A stretch of DNA of 64,000 nucleotides, from contig CAVQKH010000030.1 in NCBI GenBank assembly GCA_963712995.1, forward strand, positions 248,001 through 312,000. The letters run 5' to 3'. The notes under the pieces were generated by a model. It was not told where the DNA came from, did not search any database, and saw only the letters and a list, made by a program, of their open reading frames with translations. Positions 13,902 through 21,744 of this stretch are shown here, in pieces (position 1 is the first letter of the stretch; every line of letters starts with the position of its first letter). The position numbers and the translations under genes are program-made. This DNA is from GCA-003244245 sp963712995. Lineage in GTDB: Bacteria > Actinomycetota > Actinomycetes > Mycobacteriales > Pseudonocardiaceae.

Positions 13902-15587
13902 GTGGAGCGTGCGGTGGCTGATGCTGATGTGATCGTGGTGGGCGGTGGACTGACCGGATTGGTGTCGACCGCGGAGTTGGCTCGCGCTGGACGGCGGGTG
14001 CTGCTGGTCGATCAGGAGCCGGAGTCCGGTTTGGGTGGGCAGGCGTTCTGGTCGTTCGGTGGGCTATTCCTGGTCGGATCCCCGGAACAGCGGCATCTAG
14101 GGATCAAGGACTCGCTGGAGTTGGCGTGGCAGGACTGGCTGGGTAGCGCCAGTTTCGATCGAGGCGTTGATGATCCTGCCGGGGAGGATTACTGGGCATA
14201 TCGGTGGGCTCGGGCGTATGTGGAGTTCGCCGCTGGTGAGAAACGGTCGTGGCTGCATGGAGCCGGAGTGCGATGGTTCCCGTTGGTGGGCTGGGCGGAA
14301 CGGGGTGGCTATCTCGCTGATGGGCACGGAAACTCCGTGCCGCGCTTCCACGTCACCTGGGGCACCGGGCCTGGCCTGGTCGCCCCATTCGAACGGCGCG
14401 TTCGAGACGCGGTAGCGCAGGGTCGGGTGGAGTTGCGGTTCCGGCACCGGGTGGACGAACTGACCGTTACGGACGGTGCGGTGGACGGGGTACGCGGTAC
14501 CCGCCTGGAACCCAGCGCTGCGGCCCGGGGCACCGCCAGTTCGCGCCGGGAAGTGGGTGAGTTCGAGTTGCACGCGCCGGTGGTGCTGGTGACCGCGGGC
14601 GGGATCGGCGCGAACCACGATCTGGTTCGCCGGAACTGGCCGGCGCGGCTGGGTCAGGCGCCGAAGCGGATGATCTCAGGCGTGCCCGAGCACGTTGACG
14701 GCCGCATGCTCGCTATCACCGAACGGGCTGGCGGGCGGATCGTCAACCGGGATCGGATGTGGCATTACACCGAGGGCGTGCAGAACTGGAACCCGATCTG
14801 GGCTCGGCACGGCATTCGGATTCTGCCGGGACCGTCGTCGCTGTGGCTCGACGCGCGCGGGCGGCGGTTCCCGGCGCCGAACTTCCCCGGCTTCGACACG
14901 TTGGGCACCCTTAAAACGATCATGGACACGGGCTATGACTACTCGTGGTTTGTGCTGACCCAAAAGATCATCGAAAAGGAGTTCGCCCTGTCAGGGTCCG
15001 AGCAGAATCCGGACCTGACCGGTAAGGACATCCGGCTGACCCTCAGTAGGGTCCGGCCGGGCGCACCCGAGCCGATTGAGGCGTTCAAACGCAACGGGGC
15101 GGACTTCGTGGTCGCTCGAACCCTGTCCGAGCTGGTCGGGGGCATGAACAAGATCACCGAAGAGCCACTGATCGACTTGGTCGATCTGCAACGGCATATC
15201 GAGGCGCGTGACCGGGAGATGGACAACCCGTTCACCAAGGATCTCCAGGTCATGGCCATCCATAACGCTCGTCGTGCGCTCGGCGAGCGCCTGTTCCGCA
15301 CCGCCGCCCCGCACAAGCTGCTCGATCCGAAGGCCGGGCCACTGATCGCCGTCCGACTCAACATCCTCACTCGCAAGACGCTCGGCGGGCTGCAAACCGA
15401 CCTGGCCGGTCGTGTCCTCGACGACGGCGGACGCCCGATTACCGGGCTGTACGCCGCCGGCGAAGTCGCCGGCTTCGGGGGCGGCGGAATCCACGGCTAC
15501 CGCTCACTGGAAGGCACCTTCCTCGGCAACTGCCTGTTCTCCGGCCGGCAGGCCGCACGTGCGATCACCGCAGCGACTGCATCCTGA
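13902..15587 (+). CDS. FAD-binding dehydrogenase (fumarate reductase/ketosteroid dehydrogenase-like flavoprotein)
   Basis: 561 aa from GTG 13902. The N-terminal Rossmann fold VIVVGGGLTGLVSTAELARA binds FAD. C-terminal motifs GGLQTDLAGRVLDDGG and GLYAAGEVAGFGGGGIHGYR are those of flavin-dependent dehydrogenases related to KsdD and fumarate reductase flavoproteins (COG3573-type). Conserved KTLGG in the C-terminal half supports this. Substrate unknown; it stands alone, without steroid genes. Confidence 0.85.
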   Translation: MERAVADADVIVVGGGLTGLVSTAELARAGRRVLLVDQEPESGLGGQAFWSFGGLFLVGSPEQRHLGIKDSLELAWQDWLGSASFDRGVDDPAGEDYWAYRWARAYVEFAAGEKRSWLHGAGVRWFPLVGWAERGGYLADGHGNSVPRFHVTWGTGPGLVAPFERRVRDAVAQGRVELRFRHRVDELTVTDGAVDGVRGTRLEPSAAARGTASSRREVGEFELHAPVVLVTAGGIGANHDLVRRNWPARLGQAPKRMISGVPEHVDGRMLAITERAGGRIVNRDRMWHYTEGVQNWNPIWARHGIRILPGPSSLWLDARGRRFPAPNFPGFDTLGTLKTIMDTGYDYSWFVLTQKIIEKEFALSGSEQNPDLTGKDIRLTLSRVRPGAPEPIEAFKRNGADFVVARTLSELVGGMNKITEEPLIDLVDLQRHIEARDREMDNPFTKDLQVMAIHNARRALGERLFRTAAPHKLLDPKAGPLIAVRLNILTRKTLGGLQTDLAGRVLDDGGRPITGLYAAGEVAGFGGGGIHGYRSLEGTFLGNCLFSGRQAARAITAATAS

Positions 15588-15646
15588 CGCGGAGGGTCCG
15601 GAGAGATCTGGCTGGGGCTCGACGCCACGCCTGGAAGCTCGGAGAG

Positions 15647-15847
15647 TCAGAAGAGGTACAGGCCGGCTGCCCAGCCTGCGCTGGTGACGATCACCACCAT
15701 GAGGCTCCAGAGGATCAGCCGCGGCGCGGTCATCCACATCCCTGGCGGCTCGACTCGCTTGAGAGGCCGCCCGTGCAGGTCAGCGGCGTGGCGCCGCAGG
15801 TGGTCGGTGAGCTCTCGCTCCCAGCGTTTCCGGTCGCTGATCTTCAC
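15647..15847 (-). CDS. Small membrane protein, unknown
   Basis: 66 aa from GTG 15847 (KISDRKRWERELTDHLRRHA); the frame extends upstream to 15880 without a better start. A basic N-terminal half is followed by one membrane span near the C terminus (LILWSLMVVIVTSAGWAAGL). Function unknown. Confidence 0.55.
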   Translation of the reverse strand: MKISDRKRWERELTDHLRRHAADLHGRPLKRVEPPGMWMTAPRLILWSLMVVIVTSAGWAAGLYLF

Positions 15848-15929
15848 TGGCCACCGCCCTCGCCCCGAGCCGCTCACCACACGCCTCTGGCAGCATAACG
15901 CTTCGTGGCCGTCTGAGGAGAGGGTTCGC

Positions 15930-16169
15930 TCAGGCGGCGGTCGCTGCGATGATCTGGTCGATGCTGGGATTGGTCAGTACGGAACCGTCTGGCAACAGCA
16001 CCGTCGGCACCGTCTGGTTACCCCCGTTCACACCTGCCACGAACGAGGCAGCGGCAGCGTCGCGCTCGATGTCCACTTCGTGGAACTCGATGCCCGCACC
16101 GTCCAGTTGAGCCTTGAGTCGCCGACAGTGACCGCACCACACGGTCGAGTAAATTCTGATGGTGCTCAC
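15930..16169 (-). CDS. Mycoredoxin/glutaredoxin-like protein
   Basis: 79 aa from GTG 16169 (STIRIYSTVWCGHCRRLK). The active site is CGHC near residues 11-14. TVPTV (cis-Pro loop) and a C-terminal helix complete a thioredoxin fold. Mycoredoxins reduce mycothiol-protein disulfides in actinobacteria. Position next to divergent uvrD2 matches the mycobacterial arrangement (Rv3198A/Rv3198c). Confidence 0.85.
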   Translation of the reverse strand: MSTIRIYSTVWCGHCRRLKAQLDGAGIEFHEVDIERDAAAASFVAGVNGGNQTVPTVLLPDGSVLTNPSIDQIIAATAA

Positions 16170-16272
16170 GCTCGGCACCAACACCGAGGTGCCACCCGGT
16201 GTTCCCGCTGCGGGCCGCGACGCTCGGCCAGGTCAGCTTCGAGCGTCGGGCTGCTCTGGGAGGATGCCGGTC

Positions 16273-17991
16273 GTGGGGAATCACCGGGATCCGCTGGAGG
16301 GGCTCGACGAGGAGCAGCGCGTCGCGGTGTGCGCGCCGCGCGGCTCGGTCTGCGTGCTGGCCGGCGCGGGCACCGGAAAGACCCGCACCGTCACCCGGCG
16401 GATCGCCCGACTGGTCAGGGCCGGCCACGTCGCCCCCGGTCAGGTCCTCGCTGTGACGTTCACCGCCCGCGCCGCAGGTGAGCTGCGCACCCGGTTACGC
16501 GACCTGGGGGTAGGCGGGGTGCAGGCGCGGACCTTCCACGCTGCGGCGCTGCGCCAGCTGCGTTACTTCTGGCCCCGGGTGGTGGGTGACCAGGCGTGGC
16601 CGCTGCTGGAACACAAGGTCCGCCTGGTCGGTCAGGCCGCGCAGCGGGCCGGGGTGAGCACCGATGCCGACAATCTCCGGGACGTCTCCGGTGAGATTGA
16701 GTGGGCCAAGGCGAGCCTGGTCAGCGCCGCGGACTACCCCGCCGCGGTGGCCGCCGCTCGGCGGGAGACCCCGGTGCCGGCGCAGCAGGTCGCGGCGATC
16801 TACGCCGGCTACGAGGAGCTCAAGAACCGCAACCGGTTGCTCGATTTCGACGATCTCCTGCTGCACACCGCAGCCGCGCTGGAGGAGCACTCCGATGTGG
16901 CGCAGGAGTTCCGGGACCGCTACCGCTGCTTCGTCGTCGATGAGTACCAGGACGTCACCCCGCTGCAGCAGCGGGTGCTGGATGCCTGGCTGGGCGGCCG
17001 GGACGACCTCACCGTCGTCGGCGACGCGAACCAGACCATCTACTCCTTCGCCGGTGCCGCGCCCCGCTTCCTACTGGAGTTCACCAGGAGATTCCCCGAT
17101 GCGGTGACGGTGCGGCTGCACCGCGACTACCGCTCAACACCCCAGGTCGTGTCGCTGGCGAACCGGGTGATCTCCGGCGCCCGGAGCCGACCGGCGGGTG
17201 CCCGGCTCCTCCTGGAGGGCCAGCAGCCTGCTGGTCCGGAGCCCACGTTCGCCGAGCACGGCGACGAGCCTGCCGAGGCGCAGGCCGTGGCGGCGGCGGT
17301 CGGGCAGCTACTGGGCGAGGGAACCCCGGCCGCGGAGATCGCGGTGCTCTACCGGGTGAACGCCCAGTCCGAGGCTTACGAGCAGGCATTGGATGCGCTG
17401 GGGATCCCGTTCCAGGTCCGCGGCGGGGAGCGGTTCTTTCAGCGTCCCGAAGTCAGGACCGCGATCCGGGCGCTGCGGGCGGCGACCACCGCGCACGGCG
17501 GGGACTCGGCGGCCGAGCTGGGTGCCACCGTTCGAGCGGTGCTGGCCCGCCACGGTCTCACCGCCGAGCCCCCGGGGGGCAGTGCCGCACGGTCACGCTG
17601 GGAGTCGCTGCGCGCGCTGGCCGAGCTGGCCGACGACCTCGCCGCCAGCATCCCGATGGCCGACCTCGGCCGGCTGGTGGCTGAGCTCGACACGCGCGCC
17701 GAGGCCGCGCACCCGCCCGCGGTGCAAGGCGTCACGTTGGCCTCGTTGCACTCCGCGAAGGGTCTGGAGTGGGATGCGGTGTTCCTGGTCGGACTCGCCG
17801 ATGGGACGTTGCCCATCCAATACGCCGACGGTGATCAGGTCGCGCTGGAGGAGGAGCGCCGGTTGCTCTACGTCGGAGTGACCCGGGCCCGCCGTCGGCT
17901 CGCATTGTCCTGGGCGTTGTCTCGTAGCCCAGGTGGGCGGCCCCGCCAGCGCAGCCGTTTCCTGCACGGTCTGGTGAAGACCGGAAAATAA
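16273..17991 (+). CDS. uvrD2: UvrD2-like ATP-dependent DNA helicase, short form
   Basis: About 572 aa from GTG 16273, nine bases after GGGAGG (ATG 16264 is an alternative). SF1A motifs are all present: Q motif GLDEEQR, motif I LAGAGTGKT, Ia FTARAAGEL, II VVDEYQDV, III VVGDANQTIYSF, IV RDYRST, V LHSAKGLEWDAVFLVG, VI LLYVGVTRARR. The protein stops soon after motif VI (HGLVKTGK) and lacks the linker and HRDC domain found in mycobacterial UvrD2 (~700 aa). Neighbouring mycoredoxin and whiB7 support the name. Confidence 0.85.
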   Translation: MGNHRDPLEGLDEEQRVAVCAPRGSVCVLAGAGTGKTRTVTRRIARLVRAGHVAPGQVLAVTFTARAAGELRTRLRDLGVGGVQARTFHAAALRQLRYFWPRVVGDQAWPLLEHKVRLVGQAAQRAGVSTDADNLRDVSGEIEWAKASLVSAADYPAAVAAARRETPVPAQQVAAIYAGYEELKNRNRLLDFDDLLLHTAAALEEHSDVAQEFRDRYRCFVVDEYQDVTPLQQRVLDAWLGGRDDLTVVGDANQTIYSFAGAAPRFLLEFTRRFPDAVTVRLHRDYRSTPQVVSLANRVISGARSRPAGARLLLEGQQPAGPEPTFAEHGDEPAEAQAVAAAVGQLLGEGTPAAEIAVLYRVNAQSEAYEQALDALGIPFQVRGGERFFQRPEVRTAIRALRAATTAHGGDSAAELGATVRAVLARHGLTAEPPGGSAARSRWESLRALAELADDLAASIPMADLGRLVAELDTRAEAAHPPAVQGVTLASLHSAKGLEWDAVFLVGLADGTLPIQYADGDQVALEEERRLLYVGVTRARRRLALSWALSRSPGGRPRQRSRFLHGLVKTGK

Positions 17992-18026
17992 ATTTGGTTG
18001 CCGGTGTATCAGCAGGGCCCTAGCCT
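17985..18026 (+). promoter_or_regulatory. whiB7 promoter with WhiB7 AT-hook site
   Basis: -35 TTGCCG (17998-18003), 17-base spacer and -10 TAGCCT (18021-18026), with an AT-rich AAATAAATTT run directly upstream (17985-17994). AT-rich DNA just upstream of a GGTTGC-type -35 is the known WhiB7 binding site, so whiB7 probably activates itself here. The promoter starts within the end of uvrD2. Confidence 0.65.
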
Positions 18027-18119
18027 TGCTCTTACCTCCTGGAAGCGGTCGTTACATTCGGCTGACCAGGGTGGATCGCCTAGCCACTGAGTGCGGGCCG
18101 AGAGGGAAGGAGGGAACCG

Positions 18120-18332
18120 GTGGAGATGACCATAACCAGCGGTGTCCGTTACTTCCCGCAGTGCGGGTCCCTCGCTGAGCACGGGGGGATTCAGTCCGAG
18201 CGCTTGCGGACCGTGCCGTTGGGCGCGGGCTGGCTGTTCGCTGGACGTCCCTTCCACCCCGTCCTCATCAACCCGACTGGCATTGATCTCCCGACTACCG
18301 ACCGTATGCGAATGTCCGCATCAGAGCCTTGA
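18120..18332 (+). CDS. Leader ORF (uORF) upstream of whiB7
   Basis: 70 codons from GTG 18120 (or ATG 18126), with AAGGAGGG at 18107-18114. It lies in the ~440-base leader between the whiB7 promoter and whiB7, and ends about 30 bases before an intrinsic terminator. In mycobacteria and Streptomyces, whiB7/wblC leaders carry a uORF whose slowed translation under antibiotics prevents termination. The peptide is probably dispensable in itself. It is longer than I would expect for such a leader, so another, shorter uORF could be the real one. Confidence 0.5.
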   Translation: MEMTITSGVRYFPQCGSLAEHGGIQSERLRTVPLGAGWLFAGRPFHPVLINPTGIDLPTTDRMRMSASEP

Positions 18333-18360
18333 TTCTCGAGCCAGCAGTATCCGGCTCATG

Positions 18361-18402
18361 AAGGCCGCGGACCCCGCAGCGGGATCCGCGGCCTTGTTGT
18401 GT
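18361..18402 (+). terminator. Attenuator terminator in the whiB7 leader
   Basis: AAGGCCGCGGA (18361-18371) pairs with TCCGCGGCCTT (18385-18395) and is followed by GTTGTGTTG. It sits between the leader ORF and the whiB7 start, where a conditional terminator is expected. Confidence 0.7.
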
Positions 18403-18472
18403 TGCTAGGTCCTCATCCCGCGGTCCGGTACCGGCGATTTCTACCGGCAACACCACCGAGGAGGAGAGACAA

Positions 18473-18829
18473 GTGTTGACCGCGACCGTCCCGCTCGATG
18501 GCGGGGCGTTGCCCGACCTACCGGGTGGGGCAGAGCTGGCCCACCTGCTCGATACCGCGCCCACCGGCTCGGAGGCCCTGCCCTGTCGCGCACACAACCC
18601 GGATCTCTGGTTCGCCGAGGCGCCGGCCGAGCTGGAGCGGGCCAAGCAGCTGTGCGCAGATTGCCCGATCAGGCTCGCCTGCCTGGACAGCGCGCTGTCC
18701 AGGCAGGAGCCCTGGGGCGTGTGGGGTGGCGAGATATTCGAGCACGGCGCTGTCATCCCGCGTAAGCGTCCGCGAGGTCGGCCCAGCAAGGCCGCTCTCG
18801 AGCGCGAGCGCACCGAGCGCGCCGCGTAA
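18473..18829 (+). CDS. whiB7: WhiB7-type transcriptional regulator
   Basis: 118 aa from GTG 18473 with GAGGAG 7 bases upstream. Four iron-sulfur cluster Cys are in LPCRAHNPD, CADCPIRLAC. They are followed by the WhiB turn GVWGGE and the basic RGRPSK AT-hook that defines WhiB7. It binds the primary sigma factor and activates intrinsic drug-resistance and redox genes. Neighbours uvrD2, mycoredoxin and AarF are as in mycobacteria. Expression is likely autoregulated through the promoter at 17985-18026 and the leader terminator. Confidence 0.93.
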   Translation: MLTATVPLDGGALPDLPGGAELAHLLDTAPTGSEALPCRAHNPDLWFAEAPAELERAKQLCADCPIRLACLDSALSRQEPWGVWGGEIFEHGAVIPRKRPRGRPSKAALERERTERAA

Positions 18830-18830
18830 A

Positions 18831-18860
18831 GGTTGGGGGCCCCTTCACGGGCCCCCAACC
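18831..18860 (+). terminator. Terminator after whiB7
   Basis: Perfect 12-bp stem GGTTGGGGGCCC (18831-18842) with its complement at 18849-18860, 6-base loop, two bases after the whiB7 stop. Confidence 0.8.
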
Positions 18861-18969
18861 CGCGGTCCCGCCTGCCCACAACCACTACCAACCTGGGACT
18901 ACCAGCCCGGTCGGGCAGCGGCGCGAGCCGCTTCCCGACCGATGGCCATCATTGAGGAGTGCAAACGCC

Positions 18970-19128
18970 ATGTTGTTGCACGAGGCGCTTGCCAGGAACC
19001 GGATGCAAGAAGATCAGCACCGGGCCCGCAAGCTGCGGTTGGCCAGGCGGCTCGCTGCGGCTCGCCGGTGGCAACGCCTGGCCCGTTACGCCGAGCGCCG
19101 GGCCCGCCGCGCCGCCGATCGTCTGTAG
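18970..19128 (+). CDS. Small basic protein (52 aa) next to whiB7
   Basis: ATG 18970 preceded by GAGGAG (18954-18959). The product begins MLLHEALARNRMQEDQ and is an Arg/Ala-rich single helix (ARKLRLARRLAAARRWQRL). Comparable short Arg-rich ORFs occur near whiB7 in other actinobacteria, as far as I recall. Role unknown. Confidence 0.6.
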   Translation: MLLHEALARNRMQEDQHRARKLRLARRLAAARRWQRLARYAERRARRAADRL

Positions 19129-19133
19129 CCGGC

Positions 19134-20444
19134 TCAGGCCGCGAAACCCGGTTGCCAGCGTCGGGCGATTTCGCGCAGCGGCACGGTCGCTTCGAGTTGG
19201 CAGAGCACGCCGAACGTCCCGGTGCTCACCCGGTGGATCAGCAGGTAGCTCGGCGGCAGGTTCAGCGCTCGCCCGGTTCGGAAGTCCGGGCCGGAGAAGT
19301 CACCCACCCGCTCAGCCTGGGCCTGCATCCAGGCCCGGGTGAAATGGAATGTCTCGCTGCGCACCGGATCAGCGAACGGGCCGAGGTAAGCCAGCACGTC
19401 CTCGGCGCGCAGCTGCATACCCGGACGGACGAAGCCCTCCGAGCGCAGCAGCTCCATCAGCTCCTCCGAACGTTCCTCGACCGCCAACCTGATCGCCACC
19501 CCGAGGGTGCGCGGGGTCCCACCGGGGAGCTTCGCCGCAGCGCCGAAATCGAGCACGCCGAGCCGCCCGTCGTGCAGGCGAAGGAAGTTCCCCGGATGGG
19601 GGTCGGCGTGCAGCAGACCGGTGAGGGTGGGGGAGGAGGAGTGGAACAGTGAGAGTTTGGTCCCGATGTCGTCGCGCTCAGACCGCGAGCCGGTGCGGAT
19701 AATCTGCGCCATCGGGGTCCCCGCGATCCACTGCGACACCATCACCTTCGGTGCACTGGCCACGATCGCGGGGACGGCGATGTCGGGATGGTCACGGAAC
19801 GTCGCGGCGAACACACGTTGGTTGTCCGCCTCGTCACGGTAATCGAGCTCTTCCACCATCCGGTCCTGCAACTCGGCGAGCAGCGGCTTGACCTCCATAC
19901 CGGGCACGATCACCTGGAACAACCGGCTGAACCGCTGCAGCTGCCGCAGATCTGAGCGCAGCGCCTCGTCCGCGCCCGGGTACTGCACCTTGACCGCGAC
20001 CTCGCGGCCGTCATGCCACACCGCCCGGTGCACCTGACCGATGCTCGCGGCTGCCGCGGGCTCGTCGGAGAACTCGGCGAAACGGCGCCGCCACCCCGTG
20101 CCGAGCTGCTCATCGAGCACCCGGCGTACCGACTGCGGGGACATCGGCGGTGCCGCGGACTGCAGCTTGGTCAGGGCTTCGCGGTAGGGAGCGGCCAACT
20201 GCTCGGGAATCGCCGCCTCGAACACGCTCAGCGCCTGGCCGAACTTCATCGCGCCGCCCTTGAGCTCACCGAGCACGGCGAACAACTGCTCCGCGGTGCG
20301 CGCACTGAGCTCGGCGCTGACGTCGTGCGCATCGCGCCCAGCCAGCCGTTTTCCCCAACCCGCCGCGACCCGCCCGGCCACCCCCAGCGGGAGGCTCGCG
20401 AGCCGGGCGGTTCGATGCACAGCTCGGCGCGGGATCTCGGTCAC
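19134..20444 (-). CDS. AarF/ABC1/UbiB-family atypical kinase
   Basis: 436 aa. The family KxGQ motif is seen as MKFGQALS near residues 66-73. The Ala-rich loop AAAASIGQVH, the catalytic-type Lys in VAVKVQYPG, the HADPHPGNF loop and the metal-binding DFG (VLDFGAAA) follow. UbiB-type proteins are ATPases/kinases linked to isoprenoid lipid or quinone handling. Position beside whiB7 matches Rv3197. Confidence 0.88.
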   Translation of the reverse strand: MTEIPRRAVHRTARLASLPLGVAGRVAAGWGKRLAGRDAHDVSAELSARTAEQLFAVLGELKGGAMKFGQALSVFEAAIPEQLAAPYREALTKLQSAAPPMSPQSVRRVLDEQLGTGWRRRFAEFSDEPAAAASIGQVHRAVWHDGREVAVKVQYPGADEALRSDLRQLQRFSRLFQVIVPGMEVKPLLAELQDRMVEELDYRDEADNQRVFAATFRDHPDIAVPAIVASAPKVMVSQWIAGTPMAQIIRTGSRSERDDIGTKLSLFHSSSPTLTGLLHADPHPGNFLRLHDGRLGVLDFGAAAKLPGGTPRTLGVAIRLAVEERSEELMELLRSEGFVRPGMQLRAEDVLAYLGPFADPVRSETFHFTRAWMQAQAERVGDFSGPDFRTGRALNLPPSYLLIHRVSTGTFGVLCQLEATVPLREIARRWQPGFAA

Positions 20445-20511
20445 AGGGATGATTGTCTCTCTGCGGCACCTGTTCTGCGTAGCTATTGGGCGTAATGGCC
20501 GGTCGGAGGCC

Positions 20512-21612
20512 TCACCCGGCGCCGCAGCCGCAGCGCGGGTGGGCCGGTCTGGGTAGGCGGAGCAAGGTGCCGCGTACCGGATCCAGCTGCAGCGCCGCCC
20601 CCCACGTCGGCGGGACCGGTAGATCGGATCCTGGCCCGGCGAGCGTGGCGAGTACCTGCTCGGCGATCAGGGCGGCAGCGAGCTGGGTGCAGGCCAGTCC
20701 TGCGGTCGGAATGTGTCCGACGAGCTGGGCGGCCAGCTTCGGCCAGGCCACATCCACGTCCGCCCGATGCAGCTCAGCGCAGTGCAGGCAGCTGCTTCGT
20801 CCTGGCCACACCAGCGGGCCCACCACTGCGGTCCCCTCGTGGGCATAGCCGATCAGGTGCGGGATCCGGCTCCCGAGCAGCCCGGTCACCACCGTCGGGT
20901 CCGGGACCACCACGTCGGTGAGCACGATCAGGTCCGGCCGGCGGTGAGTGGCGACGATGACCTCTGGCGAGCAGCGGCGCACCGCATCGGCGGCCGCCGC
21001 CGAACGGGATCTGCCGAGGTCATCGGGAAGGTATCCGGTGCCAAGATCTGCGGCGAGGACCGTGCCGGTGGCGTGCACCTCGACGTGCCCCACCCCTGCG
21101 GTGGCCAGCGCGGTGGCCACCGCCACCGTCACCCGGCCGGATCCGACCACCCGGACGATCGCTTTCCGTCGCAGGCGCAGGATGTGTCGTGTCGGGTGGC
21201 AGTGGTGCACCGACCAGCTGGCTGCCTCGGCGGCAAGCGCGACCCGGTGCCAGCCCGGTCGGCTGCCCTCGGCCGCGGCGGCCTCCTGCACCAGGCCGCG
21301 CTCGTGCAGGTCGGCGAGCATCGTGAGAGCCTCATCCCGCGAGGATCCGGCTGCTTGCGCCTCGGTGAGCAGTTCGCTCGTGCTGCACACGCCGTCCATC
21401 CGCTTGAGCAGCGCGGCCAGCGCTTCGGGCAGCTCGTCGAGGACCATGGCGCGTTGTGGATCGAGCCCGAGCTGGAGACAGGTGGGGGAGCGCCAGAGCA
21501 TGGCGAGGCCCGGCGCCAGCCGCAGCCGTTCGGGAATGTCACCTGGCAGGGGTTTGGATGGCAGGGGTCTGGATGGCACGGGGTTGGCGCACGGCGGGAT
21601 CATGCCCGCCAT
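20512..21612 (-). CDS. ThiF/E1-like protein with cyclodehydratase-type N terminus
   Basis: About 366 aa from ATG 21612; GTG 21651 and ATG 21603 are alternatives. The N-terminal third resembles the leader-binding domain of TOMM cyclodehydratases. The central Rossmann segment (IVRVVGSGRVTVAVATALAT) is E1/ThiF-like, and two CxxC-type pairs (SSCLHCAEL; RCGCG at the C terminus) probably bind zinc. It corresponds to the Rv3196-type protein in the conserved whiB7 neighbourhood and is not accompanied by a precursor gene. It may be a housekeeping protein, and its reaction is unknown. Confidence 0.6.
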   Translation of the reverse strand: MAGMIPPCANPVPSRPLPSKPLPGDIPERLRLAPGLAMLWRSPTCLQLGLDPQRAMVLDELPEALAALLKRMDGVCSTSELLTEAQAAGSSRDEALTMLADLHERGLVQEAAAAEGSRPGWHRVALAAEAASWSVHHCHPTRHILRLRRKAIVRVVGSGRVTVAVATALATAGVGHVEVHATGTVLAADLGTGYLPDDLGRSRSAAAADAVRRCSPEVIVATHRRPDLIVLTDVVVPDPTVVTGLLGSRIPHLIGYAHEGTAVVGPLVWPGRSSCLHCAELHRADVDVAWPKLAAQLVGHIPTAGLACTQLAAALIAEQVLATLAGPGSDLPVPPTWGAALQLDPVRGTLLRLPRPAHPRCGCGAG

Positions 21613-21701
21613 GGTGGCGGGCCCGATCCGATCGCTCAACTCGCTGTCCACAAGCTACCCACAGCTGTGGACACGCTGTGGACAGCTGTGGGTGTGGATT
21701 G

Positions 21702-21742
21702 GGAAGACACGGATTAGGAAGACACGGATTAGGAAGACGCTG
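21702..21742. repeat. Tandem 15-bp repeats
   Basis: GGAAGACACGGATTA is repeated exactly (21702-21716, 21717-21731) with a third partial unit from 21732. Just upstream, AGCTGTGGACA-like units repeat (about 21661-21690). They fill the gap between two minus-strand genes. Confidence 0.75.
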
Positions 21743-21744
21743 TG

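Noticed and set aside
20512..21612. ThiF/cyclodehydratase-like gene as the modifying enzyme of the Gly-rich peptides
   Set aside because: It is 16 kb away and belongs to the conserved whiB7-aarF-PDZ neighbourhood found in genomes generally, so it is probably housekeeping.
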